DNA from: an uncultured Spirochaetales bacterium
Lineage (GTDB): Bacteria > Spirochaetota > Spirochaetia > Sphaerochaetales > Sphaerochaetaceae
NCBI GenBank assembly: GCA_947306375.1
Contig: CAMZGJ010000001.1
Location: 1-20,621, forward strand
Direction of reading: 5' to 3'
Length of the DNA stretch: 20,621 nt
The number at the start of each line of letters is the position of its first letter. Position 1 is the first letter of the stretch. The position numbers were made by a program, and so were the translations under genes. Below are positions 14,579 through 20,621 of the stretch, piece after piece. The notes under the pieces were generated by a model. The model was not told where the DNA came from. It worked only from the letters and a program-made list of their open reading frames with translations, and ran no database searches.

Positions 14579-15070
14579 TCAGGAATCCGCTTCTTCCGAA
14601 GTTACGTCCTGATTCTCAACATTCTCAACTTTTTCTTCCGGGGAAGTATCTTCCACGGGAGACTCTTCCGTTGCGGACATGAGCTTTGCCTGCTCATCCG
14701 CATCCACAACGGTTGGTTCTTTGCTTCTGTCCGGCTGGAACTCCACATGCTCGGCAATTACCACCATTTTCTGGCGCGGCATGCCGTCAGTAGTCCACCT
14801 GGTCTGGTTAAGACGTCCCACAACCCTGACTCCGCGGCCCTTGGACAGGTGCCTGGCGCAGGATTCCGCAACATTGCCCCAGGACTCGATGTTGATGAAG
14901 GAGGTTTTTGTCTTCCAGTCCTCCGGCTTTCTCTCCGGGGGTTTCTTGTCCGAGTAGCTCCTGTTCACCGCAATGGAAAAGGAGCATAGAACGGCCTGCG
15001 GGGAAATGTAGGTAACCTCAGGATCCCTGGTCAGATTTCCCGACAGAAGTACATAATTGAGATCATTCAT
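14579..15070 (-). CDS. ssb: Single-stranded DNA-binding protein
   Basis: Coats single-stranded DNA in replication and repair. 163 residues: an OB-fold domain through about residue 112 (LNYVLLSGNLTRDPE, FSIAVNRSYSD, FINIESWGNVAES, GRGVRVVGRLNQTRW, KMVVIAEHVEF), then an acidic tail of about 50 residues rich in Glu and Asp. The tail ends EEADS and lacks the DDxPF-like tip that normally recruits partners such as ExoI, so this could be a second, specialised SSB. The OB fold carries a Pro/Lys-rich insertion (KKPPERKPEDWK) near 42-53. The start ATG 15070 is preceded by GAGAGGTG. It stands alone, without the usual rpsF-rpsR neighbours. Confidence 0.9.
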   Translation of the reverse strand: MNDLNYVLLSGNLTRDPEVTYISPQAVLCSFSIAVNRSYSDKKPPERKPEDWKTKTSFINIESWGNVAESCARHLSKGRGVRVVGRLNQTRWTTDGMPRQKMVVIAEHVEFQPDRSKEPTVVDADEQAKLMSATEESPVEDTSPEEKVENVENQDVTSEEADS

Positions 15071-15097
15071 AAATCACCTCTCGGAAGGGGTTTTTCC

Positions 15098-15131
15098 GGG
15101 CAAGGACCGTACAGACGGTGCCTCAATGCCC
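15098..15131 (-). ncRNA. Possible structured 5' leader of ssb
   Basis: In the ssb upstream region three nested pairings can form: GGGCA/TGCCC (outer), AGG/CCT and ACCGT/ACGGT (inner), with a 4-nt loop and small bulges. It sits about 28 nt before the start codon. No T run follows it. It could be a leader control element or chance pairing. The ssb promoter itself could not be placed with confidence; TATAAG-like sequence occurs near 15150. Confidence 0.35.
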
Positions 15132-15232
15132 TGGATTTCCCCTCCCTTATATACTTATGGGAGCAAACCCTCGTTTTCCTCCCCCCTTTTTCAGGTCTTT
15201 TTTTTAAAAATTTTAGACTATTTTGTCTCTAG

Positions 15233-15260
15233 TAGACCCTGACGGGTAAAATGGTATAAT
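15233..15260 (+). promoter_or_regulatory. Promoter for pyrH-nptA
   Basis: TAGACC (15233-15238), 16 bp, then a perfect TATAAT (15255-15260) with TGG extension. An A/T-rich tract (about 15197-15225) just upstream could act as an UP element. RNA start near 15267 gives a short leader beginning at the AGAGG ribosome binding site. Confidence 0.72.
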
Positions 15261-15278
15261 CATTCCAGAGGTACTGTT

Positions 15279-15977
15279 ATGAGTTTATCGGTAATATCAC
15301 TCGGCGGCTCAATCATTGCCCCGGACGGGGTTGATTCGGCCTTTCTCAAGGATTTTGCGGCAGGTGTGAGGAAATATCTTTCAGACAACCCCGGTTCCCG
15401 TCTGGTCTTTGTCTGCGGCGGCGGTGCCCCTGCAAGACGCTATCAGACAGCCTACAGGGAGGCCGTTGACGGCAATGCCGCAATGAGCGACAGCGCCCAG
15501 GACTGGATAGGCATAAGGGCAACCCATCTGAACGGTGAACTTGTACGTGCCCTGATGGGAGACCTGTGTAAAGATCCGCTTGTAACAGATCCCACACGTG
15601 AGGATATTGAGTTTGCCGGACGCGTTCTTGTTGCCGGCGGCTGGAAACCAGGTTTCTCAACGGATACGGATGCCGTTTACCTTGCCCGCAGATTCGGCGG
15701 CAAGCTTGTAATAAACCTTTCAAACATAAGCAAAGTCTATACGGACGATCCCCGGAAGAATCCGGACGCCAGACCTCTGGACAGCATAAGCTGGGAGGAC
15801 TTCAGGAAGATGGTGGGGAATGAATGGGTCCCGGGAAAGAACGTTCCGTTCGATCCCATTGCCTCCCGTCTTGCCCAGGAGGCCGGAATAAAGGTTGTCT
15901 GTTCGGACGGCAGAAACATTGCAAATACAATTGCAGTTCTTGAAGGCGGCCGTTTCGAAGGCACCGTCATAGGTTGA
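15279..15977 (+). CDS. pyrH: UMP kinase, archaeal/spirochaetal type
   Basis: Phosphorylates UMP to UDP with ATP, a step of pyrimidine nucleotide synthesis. 232 residues of the amino acid kinase fold. Motifs: SLGGSIIAPDG at the N-terminus, VFVCGGGAPARRYQ, the acceptor-site GGWKPGFSTDTDAVYLA, and NLSNISKVYTDDPRKNP. This short form belongs to the UMP kinase subfamily that I recall as shared by archaea and spirochaetes and distinct from the common bacterial PyrH, so it is a useful lineage marker. AGAGG lies 7 nt before the ATG and an extended -10 lies upstream. The Na/Pi cotransporter follows after 7 nt, so both are likely one transcript. Confidence 0.9.
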   Translation: MSLSVISLGGSIIAPDGVDSAFLKDFAAGVRKYLSDNPGSRLVFVCGGGAPARRYQTAYREAVDGNAAMSDSAQDWIGIRATHLNGELVRALMGDLCKDPLVTDPTREDIEFAGRVLVAGGWKPGFSTDTDAVYLARRFGGKLVINLSNISKVYTDDPRKNPDARPLDSISWEDFRKMVGNEWVPGKNVPFDPIASRLAQEAGIKVVCSDGRNIANTIAVLEGGRFEGTVIG

Positions 15978-15984
15978 GAATGCC

Positions 15985-17724
15985 ATGGATATTTTTGATT
16001 TACTGACAATGATCGGAGGCCTGAGCCTGTTTCTGTTCGGAATGAACGTCATGGGCCAGTCCCTCAAAAGACGCGCCGGAAACAGTCTCAAGACCATACT
16101 GAGCAGCCTGACTGACAACAGATTCATGGGCATTATGACCGGACTTGTGGTCACTGCCGCAATCCAGAGTTCATCCGCCACCACGGTCATGGTTGTGGGT
16201 TTTGTGAACTCCGGCCTCATGACACTGAGCCAGTCCATGAATCTGATCATGGGTGCAAACGTGGGAACCACGGTAACCGGCTGGATACTCTCACTCTCGG
16301 GAATATCGGGCGGGAGCCTTGTCCTGCAGCTTCTCAAGCCCTCATCTTTCACCCCTGTCCTTTCCCTCATAGGTGTTGTGTTCCTGCTTACCGGCAAGAC
16401 CTCCAGGAGAAGAGACACCGGAATGATTCTTCTGGGTTTCTCAACCCTGATGTTCGGACTGGAAACCATGTCCTCCGCCGTTTCGGCGGTCAAGGATGTT
16501 CCGCAGTTCCACAGTATGATAGTCAGTCTGTCAAACCCGTTCCTGGGCATTCTGGTGGGTGCGGTGCTTACCGCAATAATCCAGTCCAGCTCCGCCTCGG
16601 TCGGTGTTCTGCAGTCCCTGTCTCTGACCGGAATAATCTCCTATGAGACCGCAATTCCCCTGATCATGGGTATGAACATAGGCGCCTGCGTGCCCATCAT
16701 TCTCTCCTCAGTGGGAACCAACACCAACGCAAAGAGATCTGCGTACTACTACCTTGTGTTCAACGTCATAGGCACCGTGTTCTGGCTTACGGTCTTCCTC
16801 ATTGTGAAGCACACCGCAAATCCGGCAATTATATATGAGTCTGCAAATCCGTTTACAATAGCCTTTGTTCACACAGTCTACAAACTGCTGTGTGTGGCAA
16901 TTGTTGTTCCCTCCAACGGCCTGATAGAAAAGCTTCTTGCATGGCTACTGCCGGAGACCGCCGTGGAGAAGAAGGAAGAGCTGGACGAACTGCTGCTCCG
17001 CACTCCCGCCCTTGCTCTGGAGCGCTGTCATGCACTGATGTTGGAGATGGCCAGGGCCTCCAGAGAGTCCATAAAAGATGCAATTGTCTCACTTCACGTG
17101 TATTCGGATGAACTTGCGGAGAGAATTCAGAAGAAAGAGGACATTACGGACCACTATGAGGACATAATCGGAACCTACCTGGTCAAGCTGAGCAGCATGA
17201 AGATAGCCGAAGAGGAAAGTATGCGCGCCGGTGAGTATCTGAAGATGATTACCGACCTTGAGAGAATTGCAGACCACAGCGTGTCCATCATGAAATCTTC
17301 CGCGGAGATGAAGGAAAAGGGAATTCTGTTCTCGGATGCTGCAGGCAACGAGATGGAGGTTATGTGCAGGGCAATCAATGAAATCTGCGAACTGGCCTAC
17401 AATGCGTTTGCCCAGGAAAGCCTGGATGACGCATTTTTGGTGGAGCCGCTTGAGCAGGTTGTGGATTACCTGAAGGATGTCATAAGAACCAACCACATAA
17501 AGCGCCTTCAGGCAGGCGGATGCAGCATAGAGGCCGGTTTCATACTTTCGGACATACTGACAAGCATGGAAAGGGTCAGCGACCACTGTTCCAACATAGC
17601 CGGTTGTATTATAGATGCTTCAAGCAATAATCTGAACGTGCATGAGACCCTGAATGAATACAAGCACAACAGTGAGAGATTCAACAGGGCCTACTCACGC
17701 TTTATGGAGAAATACAGTCTCTGA
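15985..17724 (+). CDS. Na/Pi cotransporter family protein with C-terminal PhoU-like domain
   Basis: Predicted inner membrane sodium-coupled phosphate transporter, in bacteria often linked to phosphate balance. 579 residues. The inverted-repeat transporter core (about 1-330) carries the twin signatures QSSSA at 61-65 and 200-204, each followed by a Gly/Asn motif (GANVGTTVTG and GMNIGACVP). The remainder (about 340-560) is helical with PhoU-like ExxxDLERIADHS and MERVSDHCSNIAG blocks. The start ATG 15985 lies 7 nt after the pyrH stop, with only a weak GAG upstream, so translation may depend on coupling to pyrH. The stop codon TGA (17722-17724) directly abuts the thioredoxin stop on the other strand, leaving no room for a terminator. 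Confidence 0.92.
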   Translation: MDIFDLLTMIGGLSLFLFGMNVMGQSLKRRAGNSLKTILSSLTDNRFMGIMTGLVVTAAIQSSSATTVMVVGFVNSGLMTLSQSMNLIMGANVGTTVTGWILSLSGISGGSLVLQLLKPSSFTPVLSLIGVVFLLTGKTSRRRDTGMILLGFSTLMFGLETMSSAVSAVKDVPQFHSMIVSLSNPFLGILVGAVLTAIIQSSSASVGVLQSLSLTGIISYETAIPLIMGMNIGACVPIILSSVGTNTNAKRSAYYYLVFNVIGTVFWLTVFLIVKHTANPAIIYESANPFTIAFVHTVYKLLCVAIVVPSNGLIEKLLAWLLPETAVEKKEELDELLLRTPALALERCHALMLEMARASRESIKDAIVSLHVYSDELAERIQKKEDITDHYEDIIGTYLVKLSSMKIAEEESMRAGEYLKMITDLERIADHSVSIMKSSAEMKEKGILFSDAAGNEMEVMCRAINEICELAYNAFAQESLDDAFLVEPLEQVVDYLKDVIRTNHIKRLQAGGCSIEAGFILSDILTSMERVSDHCSNIAGCIIDASSNNLNVHETLNEYKHNSERFNRAYSRFMEKYSL

Positions 17725-18042
17725 TCAGATGCCTCTGAGCATTGCGTCAAGGACGGGGAAGTTTGCACTGCCTATGTGCTGTTTCACAACTTCTCCGTTT
17801 TTGAATACCAAAAGGGTGGGGATTGAGTTCACGCCGTAATTCTGTGCAATTTCAGGGGCTTCATCCACATCAAGCACGCCGACTTTTACCTTTCCCTCAT
17901 AAGCTTCTGCAATCTTTGCCACATGCGGAGCCGTCATCTTGCAGGGACCGCACCATGTTGCAAAAAAATCCACCAATACAGGTTTGTCGGACTTAAGTAC
18001 TTCCGTCTCAAAGTTTTCCGAATTAAGTATAACTTCGCTCAT
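17725..18042 (-). CDS. trxA: Thioredoxin
   Basis: Small cytosolic dithiol-disulfide oxidoreductase. 105 residues, the standard length. The active site WCGPCK spans 30-35 (Cys31, Cys34), preceded by VLVDFFATW, and the conserved cis-proline Pro75 is in SIPTLL. GAGGT lies 7 nt before ATG 18042, and a good promoter lies just upstream. It is a single-gene unit convergent with the Na/Pi transporter (stops adjacent) and divergent from the lipoprotein. No thioredoxin reductase gene is in the window. Confidence 0.96.
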   Translation of the reverse strand: MSEVILNSENFETEVLKSDKPVLVDFFATWCGPCKMTAPHVAKIAEAYEGKVKVGVLDVDEAPEIAQNYGVNSIPTLLVFKNGEVVKQHIGSANFPVLDAMLRGI

Positions 18043-18061
18043 TTCAATACCTCGCCCGTCT

Positions 18062-18090
18062 AATATAACACCCCTGTGCCCAAAAGTAAA
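18062..18090 (-). promoter_or_regulatory. Promoter for trxA
   Basis: Minus strand: TTTACT (18090-18085), exactly 17 bp, then TATATT (18067-18062; five of six) with a TGT extension. RNA would start near 18055, with a leader of about 12 nt that includes GAGGT. Confidence 0.65.
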
Positions 18091-18139
18091 ACAAACATGA
18101 AAAAAAGGGGGTATGGAAACGGGGATTTGCGCCCATAAC

Positions 18140-18146
18140 TATAAAT
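18140..18146 (+). promoter_or_regulatory. Possible -10 box for the lipoprotein gene
   Basis: TATAAAT, with RNA start expected near 18152 and AGGAG (18159-18163) before ATG 18172. No -35 match is seen at the proper distance. Confidence 0.35.
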
Positions 18147-18171
18147 GAGAGCTTTTTCAGGAGTGCGTAAG

Positions 18172-19104
18172 ATGAGAATAATTCTTTTGGCCGTTGTTTG
18201 TGCGTTATTTATGGTTTCCTGCGGTGAGGACGGAAGTAAAAGTGCTGAGTTCGTGAACATGCTCACCCTTTCGGATACTGCTTTTCCGGTTCTTGTTTCA
18301 GCCCGGGCAGTGGATGTTGACAGGGTTGAGCTGGTGTTTGATGAGGATGTTTTTGCCCGGAAGGATGCGTTTTCACCCTGTTGTTCGGAAATAAACGGCA
18401 ATGTTCTGACACTGTATCCTCAAACGGGGATTAAGGCGGGCACCAGCGTGCGCCTTCAGGGGACAGTGCGTGACGGTGCGGGAAACAGCGCCACATTCAG
18501 CGTTGAGGTCTGGGGTTACAACCCGGATCCTGCCGTGATGAGGATAAATGAGTTTACTACAAAGGGTACCAAGACCCGGCCTGACAGGACGGAACTGAAA
18601 GTTCTTCACGGAGGGAGTCTTGCCGGTATGGCACTTTATGACGGGATTCCGGGAGATTACAGGACGGTGTGCATTCTGCCGGATGAGAACGTTCAGGCAG
18701 GAGAATTTGTTGTAATCTGGTGGTGTGAGGCTCTTCCGGATGGGGTGAAACAACATGAAAACAGTGTTGTGAACGTCTGCTCCGGAGGAGGGCTTTCAGA
18801 GAACAACGGGATTTTGAGCCTGAGTGTATCGCCCGAGCAGGGCGCGGATGTGCAGGATGCAGTTGTGTGGTCTTCCGGTGAGAGCGCGCAGTATGAAGGC
18901 TACGGGACCAGGGAGGTTCTGGAGCGTGTTGAGAAGGCGCGGGCCATGTCCTGGTGGGACGGGGAGCCTGTTTATTCCGCATGGTCGGCATCCACGCGTT
19001 CCATGGCTCTGGGGCAGGACGGAAGGTGGTATACAACGGTGCAGGGAGGCGCTTCATTCGGCAGTGAGAACACATCTCAGGAGTATGTGGGAAGCGGGCA
19101 GTGA
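18172..19104 (+). CDS. Lipoprotein with Ig-like and lamin-tail-like domains
   Basis: Predicted surface or periplasmic lipoprotein of unknown role. 310 residues. The signal MRIILLAVVCALFMVSC gives lipidation at Cys17; Met at -3 departs from the common lipobox, but spirochaetal lipoboxes are relaxed. Residues about 30-115 resemble a bacterial Ig-like repeat (VDRVELVFDEDVF, VRLQGTVRDGAGNSATFSVEV). Residues about 120-300 resemble a lamin-tail domain: MRINEFTTKGTK, LAGMALYDG, GEFVVIWW, then AVVWSSGE. ATG 18172 is chosen over the in-frame ATG 18145 because AGGAG lies 8 nt upstream and the signal peptide starts there. It ends 85 bp before carbamate kinase on the same strand, with no terminator seen. 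Confidence 0.8.
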   Translation: MRIILLAVVCALFMVSCGEDGSKSAEFVNMLTLSDTAFPVLVSARAVDVDRVELVFDEDVFARKDAFSPCCSEINGNVLTLYPQTGIKAGTSVRLQGTVRDGAGNSATFSVEVWGYNPDPAVMRINEFTTKGTKTRPDRTELKVLHGGSLAGMALYDGIPGDYRTVCILPDENVQAGEFVVIWWCEALPDGVKQHENSVVNVCSGGGLSENNGILSLSVSPEQGADVQDAVVWSSGESAQYEGYGTREVLERVEKARAMSWWDGEPVYSAWSASTRSMALGQDGRWYTTVQGGASFGSENTSQEYVGSGQ

Positions 19105-19106
19105 CG

Positions 19107-19149
19107 ATTGTAAAGATTTGTTGCAGTTTGTTGCATTTGCATTTACAAT
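19107..19149. repeat. Inverted and direct repeats upstream of arcC
   Basis: ATTGTAAA (19107-19114) and TTTACAAT (19142-19149) form a perfect 8-bp inverted repeat around a 27-bp centre, which holds a tandem repeat of TTTGTTGCA (19117-19125 and 19127-19135). The right arm includes the likely arcC -10 box, so this may be a regulator-binding region. Confidence 0.55.
19121..19149 (+). promoter_or_regulatory. Putative promoter for arcC
   Basis: TTGCAG (19121-19126; weak), 17 bp, then TACAAT (19144-19149; five of six). RNA start near 19156; a strong GGAGG lies a few bases before ATG 19190. Confidence 0.45.
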
Positions 19150-19189
19150 TCAACGTGGAAAACAAAAGGAAGACTAACAGGAGGTCTTT

Positions 19190-20122
19190 ATGGCAAAAAT
19201 AGTTATTGCACTTGGCGGAAATGCTCTGGGGAACACCCCCTATGAACAGCTTGAACTGGTACGCGAAACCGCAAAACCCATTGTTGACCTGATTGAACAG
19301 GGAAATGAGGTTGTAATTGCACACGGAAACGGACCTCAGGTAGGAATGATCAATCTGGGTATGGCCACTGCAGCGGAGGCAAAAGCCATCAAATCCGATA
19401 TGCCGTTCCCCGAATGCGGCGCAATGAGCCAGGGGTACATAGGCTATCACCTTCAGAACGCAATAGGCAACGAGCTTGCAGCCAGGAAGATCAAAAAGGA
19501 GATTGCAACGGTGGTCACGCAGGTTCTTGTTGATGAGAACGACCCCGCTTTCTCACATCCCACAAAGCCGGTGGGAGCCTTCTATGACAAGGAGACTGCC
19601 GAGAAGATTGCAAAGGAAAAGGGCTACACAATGGTTGAGGATGCAGGACGCGGCTACAGACAGGTTGTTCCCTCTCCCAAGCCCATAGACGTAATTGAAA
19701 AGGGTGCCGTAGAGGCCCTGATCAAGGACGGTTACATTGTTGTTACCGTGGGCGGCGGCGGAATTCCCGTTGTGAGAAAGGGCGGAATCCTGGTAGGAAC
19801 ACCGGCTGTCATAGACAAGGACTTTGCATCCGAGAAGCTTGCGGAGCTTATTGATGCAGACCTTCTCATTATCCTTACGGCAGTTGAGAAAGTGGCAATC
19901 AACTACAACAAGCCCAATGTAATGTGGCTGTCAAAAATGTCCGTTGAAGAAGCACTGAAGTATGCTGATGAGGGTCAGTTCGCGCCCGGCTCAATGCTTC
20001 CCAAGGTGCAGGCATGCGTTCAGTTTGCAAAGAGCAAACCCGGCAGAAAAGCTCTGATCACCTCTCTGGACAAGGCTCTTCAGGCAATGAAAGGCCAGAC
20101 CGGAACGGTTGTAACAGGCTGA
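19190..20122 (+). CDS. arcC: Carbamate kinase
   Basis: Makes ATP from carbamoyl phosphate and ADP in arginine, ureide or agmatine breakdown. 310 residues, full length. Motifs: ALGGNALG at the N-terminus, IAHGNGPQVG, the substrate-loop SQGYIGYHLQNAI, VVPSPKP, VTVGGGGIPVV, DLLIILTAVEKVAINY and the C-terminal FAPGSMLPKVQA. The sequence strongly favours carbamate kinase over other members of the amino acid kinase fold. Arginine deiminase and ornithine carbamoyltransferase genes are absent here, so the source of carbamoyl phosphate is not visible. CAGGAGG precedes the ATG. The -35 of the next gene lies inside its last codons. Confidence 0.96.
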   Translation: MAKIVIALGGNALGNTPYEQLELVRETAKPIVDLIEQGNEVVIAHGNGPQVGMINLGMATAAEAKAIKSDMPFPECGAMSQGYIGYHLQNAIGNELAARKIKKEIATVVTQVLVDENDPAFSHPTKPVGAFYDKETAEKIAKEKGYTMVEDAGRGYRQVVPSPKPIDVIEKGAVEALIKDGYIVVTVGGGGIPVVRKGGILVGTPAVIDKDFASEKLAELIDADLLIILTAVEKVAINYNKPNVMWLSKMSVEEALKYADEGQFAPGSMLPKVQACVQFAKSKPGRKALITSLDKALQAMKGQTGTVVTG

Positions 20123-20137
20123 AATAACAACTATACT
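20109..20137 (+). promoter_or_regulatory. Promoter for the PRPP synthetase gene
   Basis: TTGTAA (20109-20114, inside arcC), exactly 17 bp, then TATACT (20132-20137; five of six). RNA start near 20144 gives a leader of about 64 nt that begins at the base of a hairpin. Confidence 0.55.
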
Positions 20138-20146
20138 TATACCCGG

Positions 20147-20187
20147 ACGGCAGGATGAACTTCGGGAAGGAAGATGAGTCCTGCCGT
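20147..20187 (+). ncRNA. Hairpin in the 5' leader of the PRPP synthetase gene
   Basis: ACGGCAGGA (20147-20155) pairs perfectly with TCCTGCCGT (20179-20187) around a 23-nt loop; a second option pairs GGAC (20145-20148) with GTCC (20191-20194). The AGGGG ribosome binding site (20197-20201) is just downstream. It does not match a riboswitch consensus that I can recall, and without a T run it is not a plain terminator for arcC. Confidence 0.45.
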
Positions 20188-20207
20188 AAAGTCCCAAGGG
20201 GTAAGAA

Positions 20208-20621
20208 ATGAGTATAATCAAGCCGCACAGACTCGGCATCATCACAGGTCCGGGTTCCGAGTATCTTGCAGGCAAGGTGGTCAAGCACCTCAGACGCCTG
20301 TATCTTGAACGTTACAAAAAGCTTTCAAAGAATCTTGCATCACGCTATGAGATGTCCGAGGCGGAGATTCTCCGCAAGGTCATGTTCATTGATGAACTGG
20401 GCAGCAAGAAGATTCCCTCAGGCAGGGTACCGGATGACTACACGTGTCCCACCCTGGACATTCCGGTAAAGTACACAAGGTTCCTCAACGGAGAAGTAAA
20501 GGCCGAGATTCAGGAGCCGGTGAGGGGACTGAAGGTCTACATAATCTACGACGTCACCAACGACACCCCCGTCAAGGTTGCCGGAGTTGAGGAGCCCGTA
20601 AAGCTTTCCGTCAATGACCAC
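20208..20621 (+). CDS. prs: Ribose-phosphate diphosphokinase (PRPP synthetase), N-terminal part
   Basis: Makes 5-phosphoribosyl 1-diphosphate from ribose 5-phosphate and ATP for nucleotide, His and Trp synthesis. 138 codons are visible and the frame stays open to the right edge. The start ATG 20208 has AGGGG 6 nt upstream. Support: LGIITGPGSEYLAGKVVKHL at the N-terminus, FLNGEVKAEIQEPVRGLKVYIIYDV matching the family block F-GE---I---VRG-D-FI, then LSVNDH at the edge, like the S-ND--ME block. An insertion of about 30 residues (LERYKKLSKNLASRYEMSEA) before the IP-KYTRF block resembles the longer treponemal form and differs from E. coli Prs. The active-site loop lies beyond the window. Confidence 0.82.
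   Translation, partial: MSIIKPHRLGIITGPGSEYLAGKVVKHLRRLYLERYKKLSKNLASRYEMSEAEILRKVMFIDELGSKKIPSGRVPDDYTCPTLDIPVKYTRFLNGEVKAEIQEPVRGLKVYIIYDVTNDTPVKVAGVEEPVKLSVNDH

Noticed and set aside
15176..15210. C-rich and T-rich homopolymer runs upstream of pyrH as a phase-variable tract
   Set aside because: The C run is only about six long, too short to slip often, and the T/A tract is better explained as AT-rich promoter flank.
15720..16550. 276-codon open frame on the minus strand under pyrH and the Na/Pi transporter
   Set aside because: It is antisense to two well-recognised proteins, shows no domain that I recognise, and its Pro/Arg/Thr-rich composition is what the complement of these genes gives.
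18557..19450. 297-codon open frame on the minus strand across the lipoprotein end and arcC start
   Set aside because: It spans the arcC promoter and start, has low-complexity Pro/His/Arg-rich sequence, and no ribosome binding site or domain supports it.
4029..20122. Purine or ureide degradation cluster made of the molybdenum hydroxylase and carbamate kinase
   Set aside because: They are 12 kb apart in different transcription units with unrelated genes between them, and no other pathway enzyme is present.
20138..20207. Known riboswitch (ykkC/PRPP type) before the PRPP synthetase gene
   Set aside because: The leader is short with a single plain hairpin, and I cannot match conserved loop motifs of those classes.
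1..20621. tRNA, rRNA, CRISPR, insertion sequence or phage attachment features
   Set aside because: No cloverleaf-like sequence, regularly spaced repeats, transposase or integrase motif, or terminal inverted repeat with flanking duplication was seen.

Overview
This 20.6 kb window is ordinary, gene-dense bacterial chromosome with 17 protein genes, no tRNA or rRNA gene, no transposase and no CRISPR array. It most likely comes from a spirochaete, probably a Treponema relative. The best markers are a UMP kinase of the type shared by archaea and spirochaetes, a hexokinase of the eukaryote-like fold, and a PRPP synthetase whose N-terminus resembles the treponemal form. This is recognition from memory of families, not a database search.

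Layout. A glutathione peroxidase cut by the left edge is followed by a membrane acyltransferase and ridA (+). Facing them is prfA-prmC (-), release factor 1 and its methylase. Next comes a 1000-residue molybdenum hydroxylase of xanthine dehydrogenase type (-) that carries four extra [4Fe-4S] motifs at its C-terminus. It shares a mirror-image promoter region with a phosphohexomutase (+). Exonuclease I (-) overlaps the tail of the mutase. Divergent from it run an exported protein of unknown function and hexokinase (+). A patatin-like lipase and a small unknown protein (-) lie back to back with a PflX-type radical SAM protein (+). An ssb gene with a structured leader (-) precedes pyrH and a Na/Pi cotransporter (+). 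Thioredoxin (-), a lamin-tail-like lipoprotein (+), carbamate kinase (+) and the start of PRPP synthetase (+, cut by the right edge) complete the window.

The genes do not form one pathway. Sugar phosphate metabolism (phosphohexomutase, hexokinase), nucleotide metabolism (UMP kinase, PRPP synthetase, the hydroxylase) and translation termination (prfA-prmC) are interspersed. No gap between genes exceeds 210 bp, and several convergent genes overlap at their 3' ends without a visible terminator.

Most worth a second look: (1) five genes (prfA, the phosphohexomutase, sbcB, the exported protein and pflX) have a -10-like hexamer only 7-8 nt before the start codon and little or no Shine-Dalgarno sequence, which suggests leaderless mRNAs, while their neighbours have clear ribosome binding sites; (2) the xanthine dehydrogenase-like protein fused to a four-cluster ferredoxin, with no FAD subunit beside it; (3) the 13-bp inverted repeat made of two back-to-back extended -10 promoters; (4) hairpins or palindromes upstream of ssb, carbamate kinase, the PRPP synthetase gene and pflX. 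I did not find a defence system or a clearly new multi-gene system.
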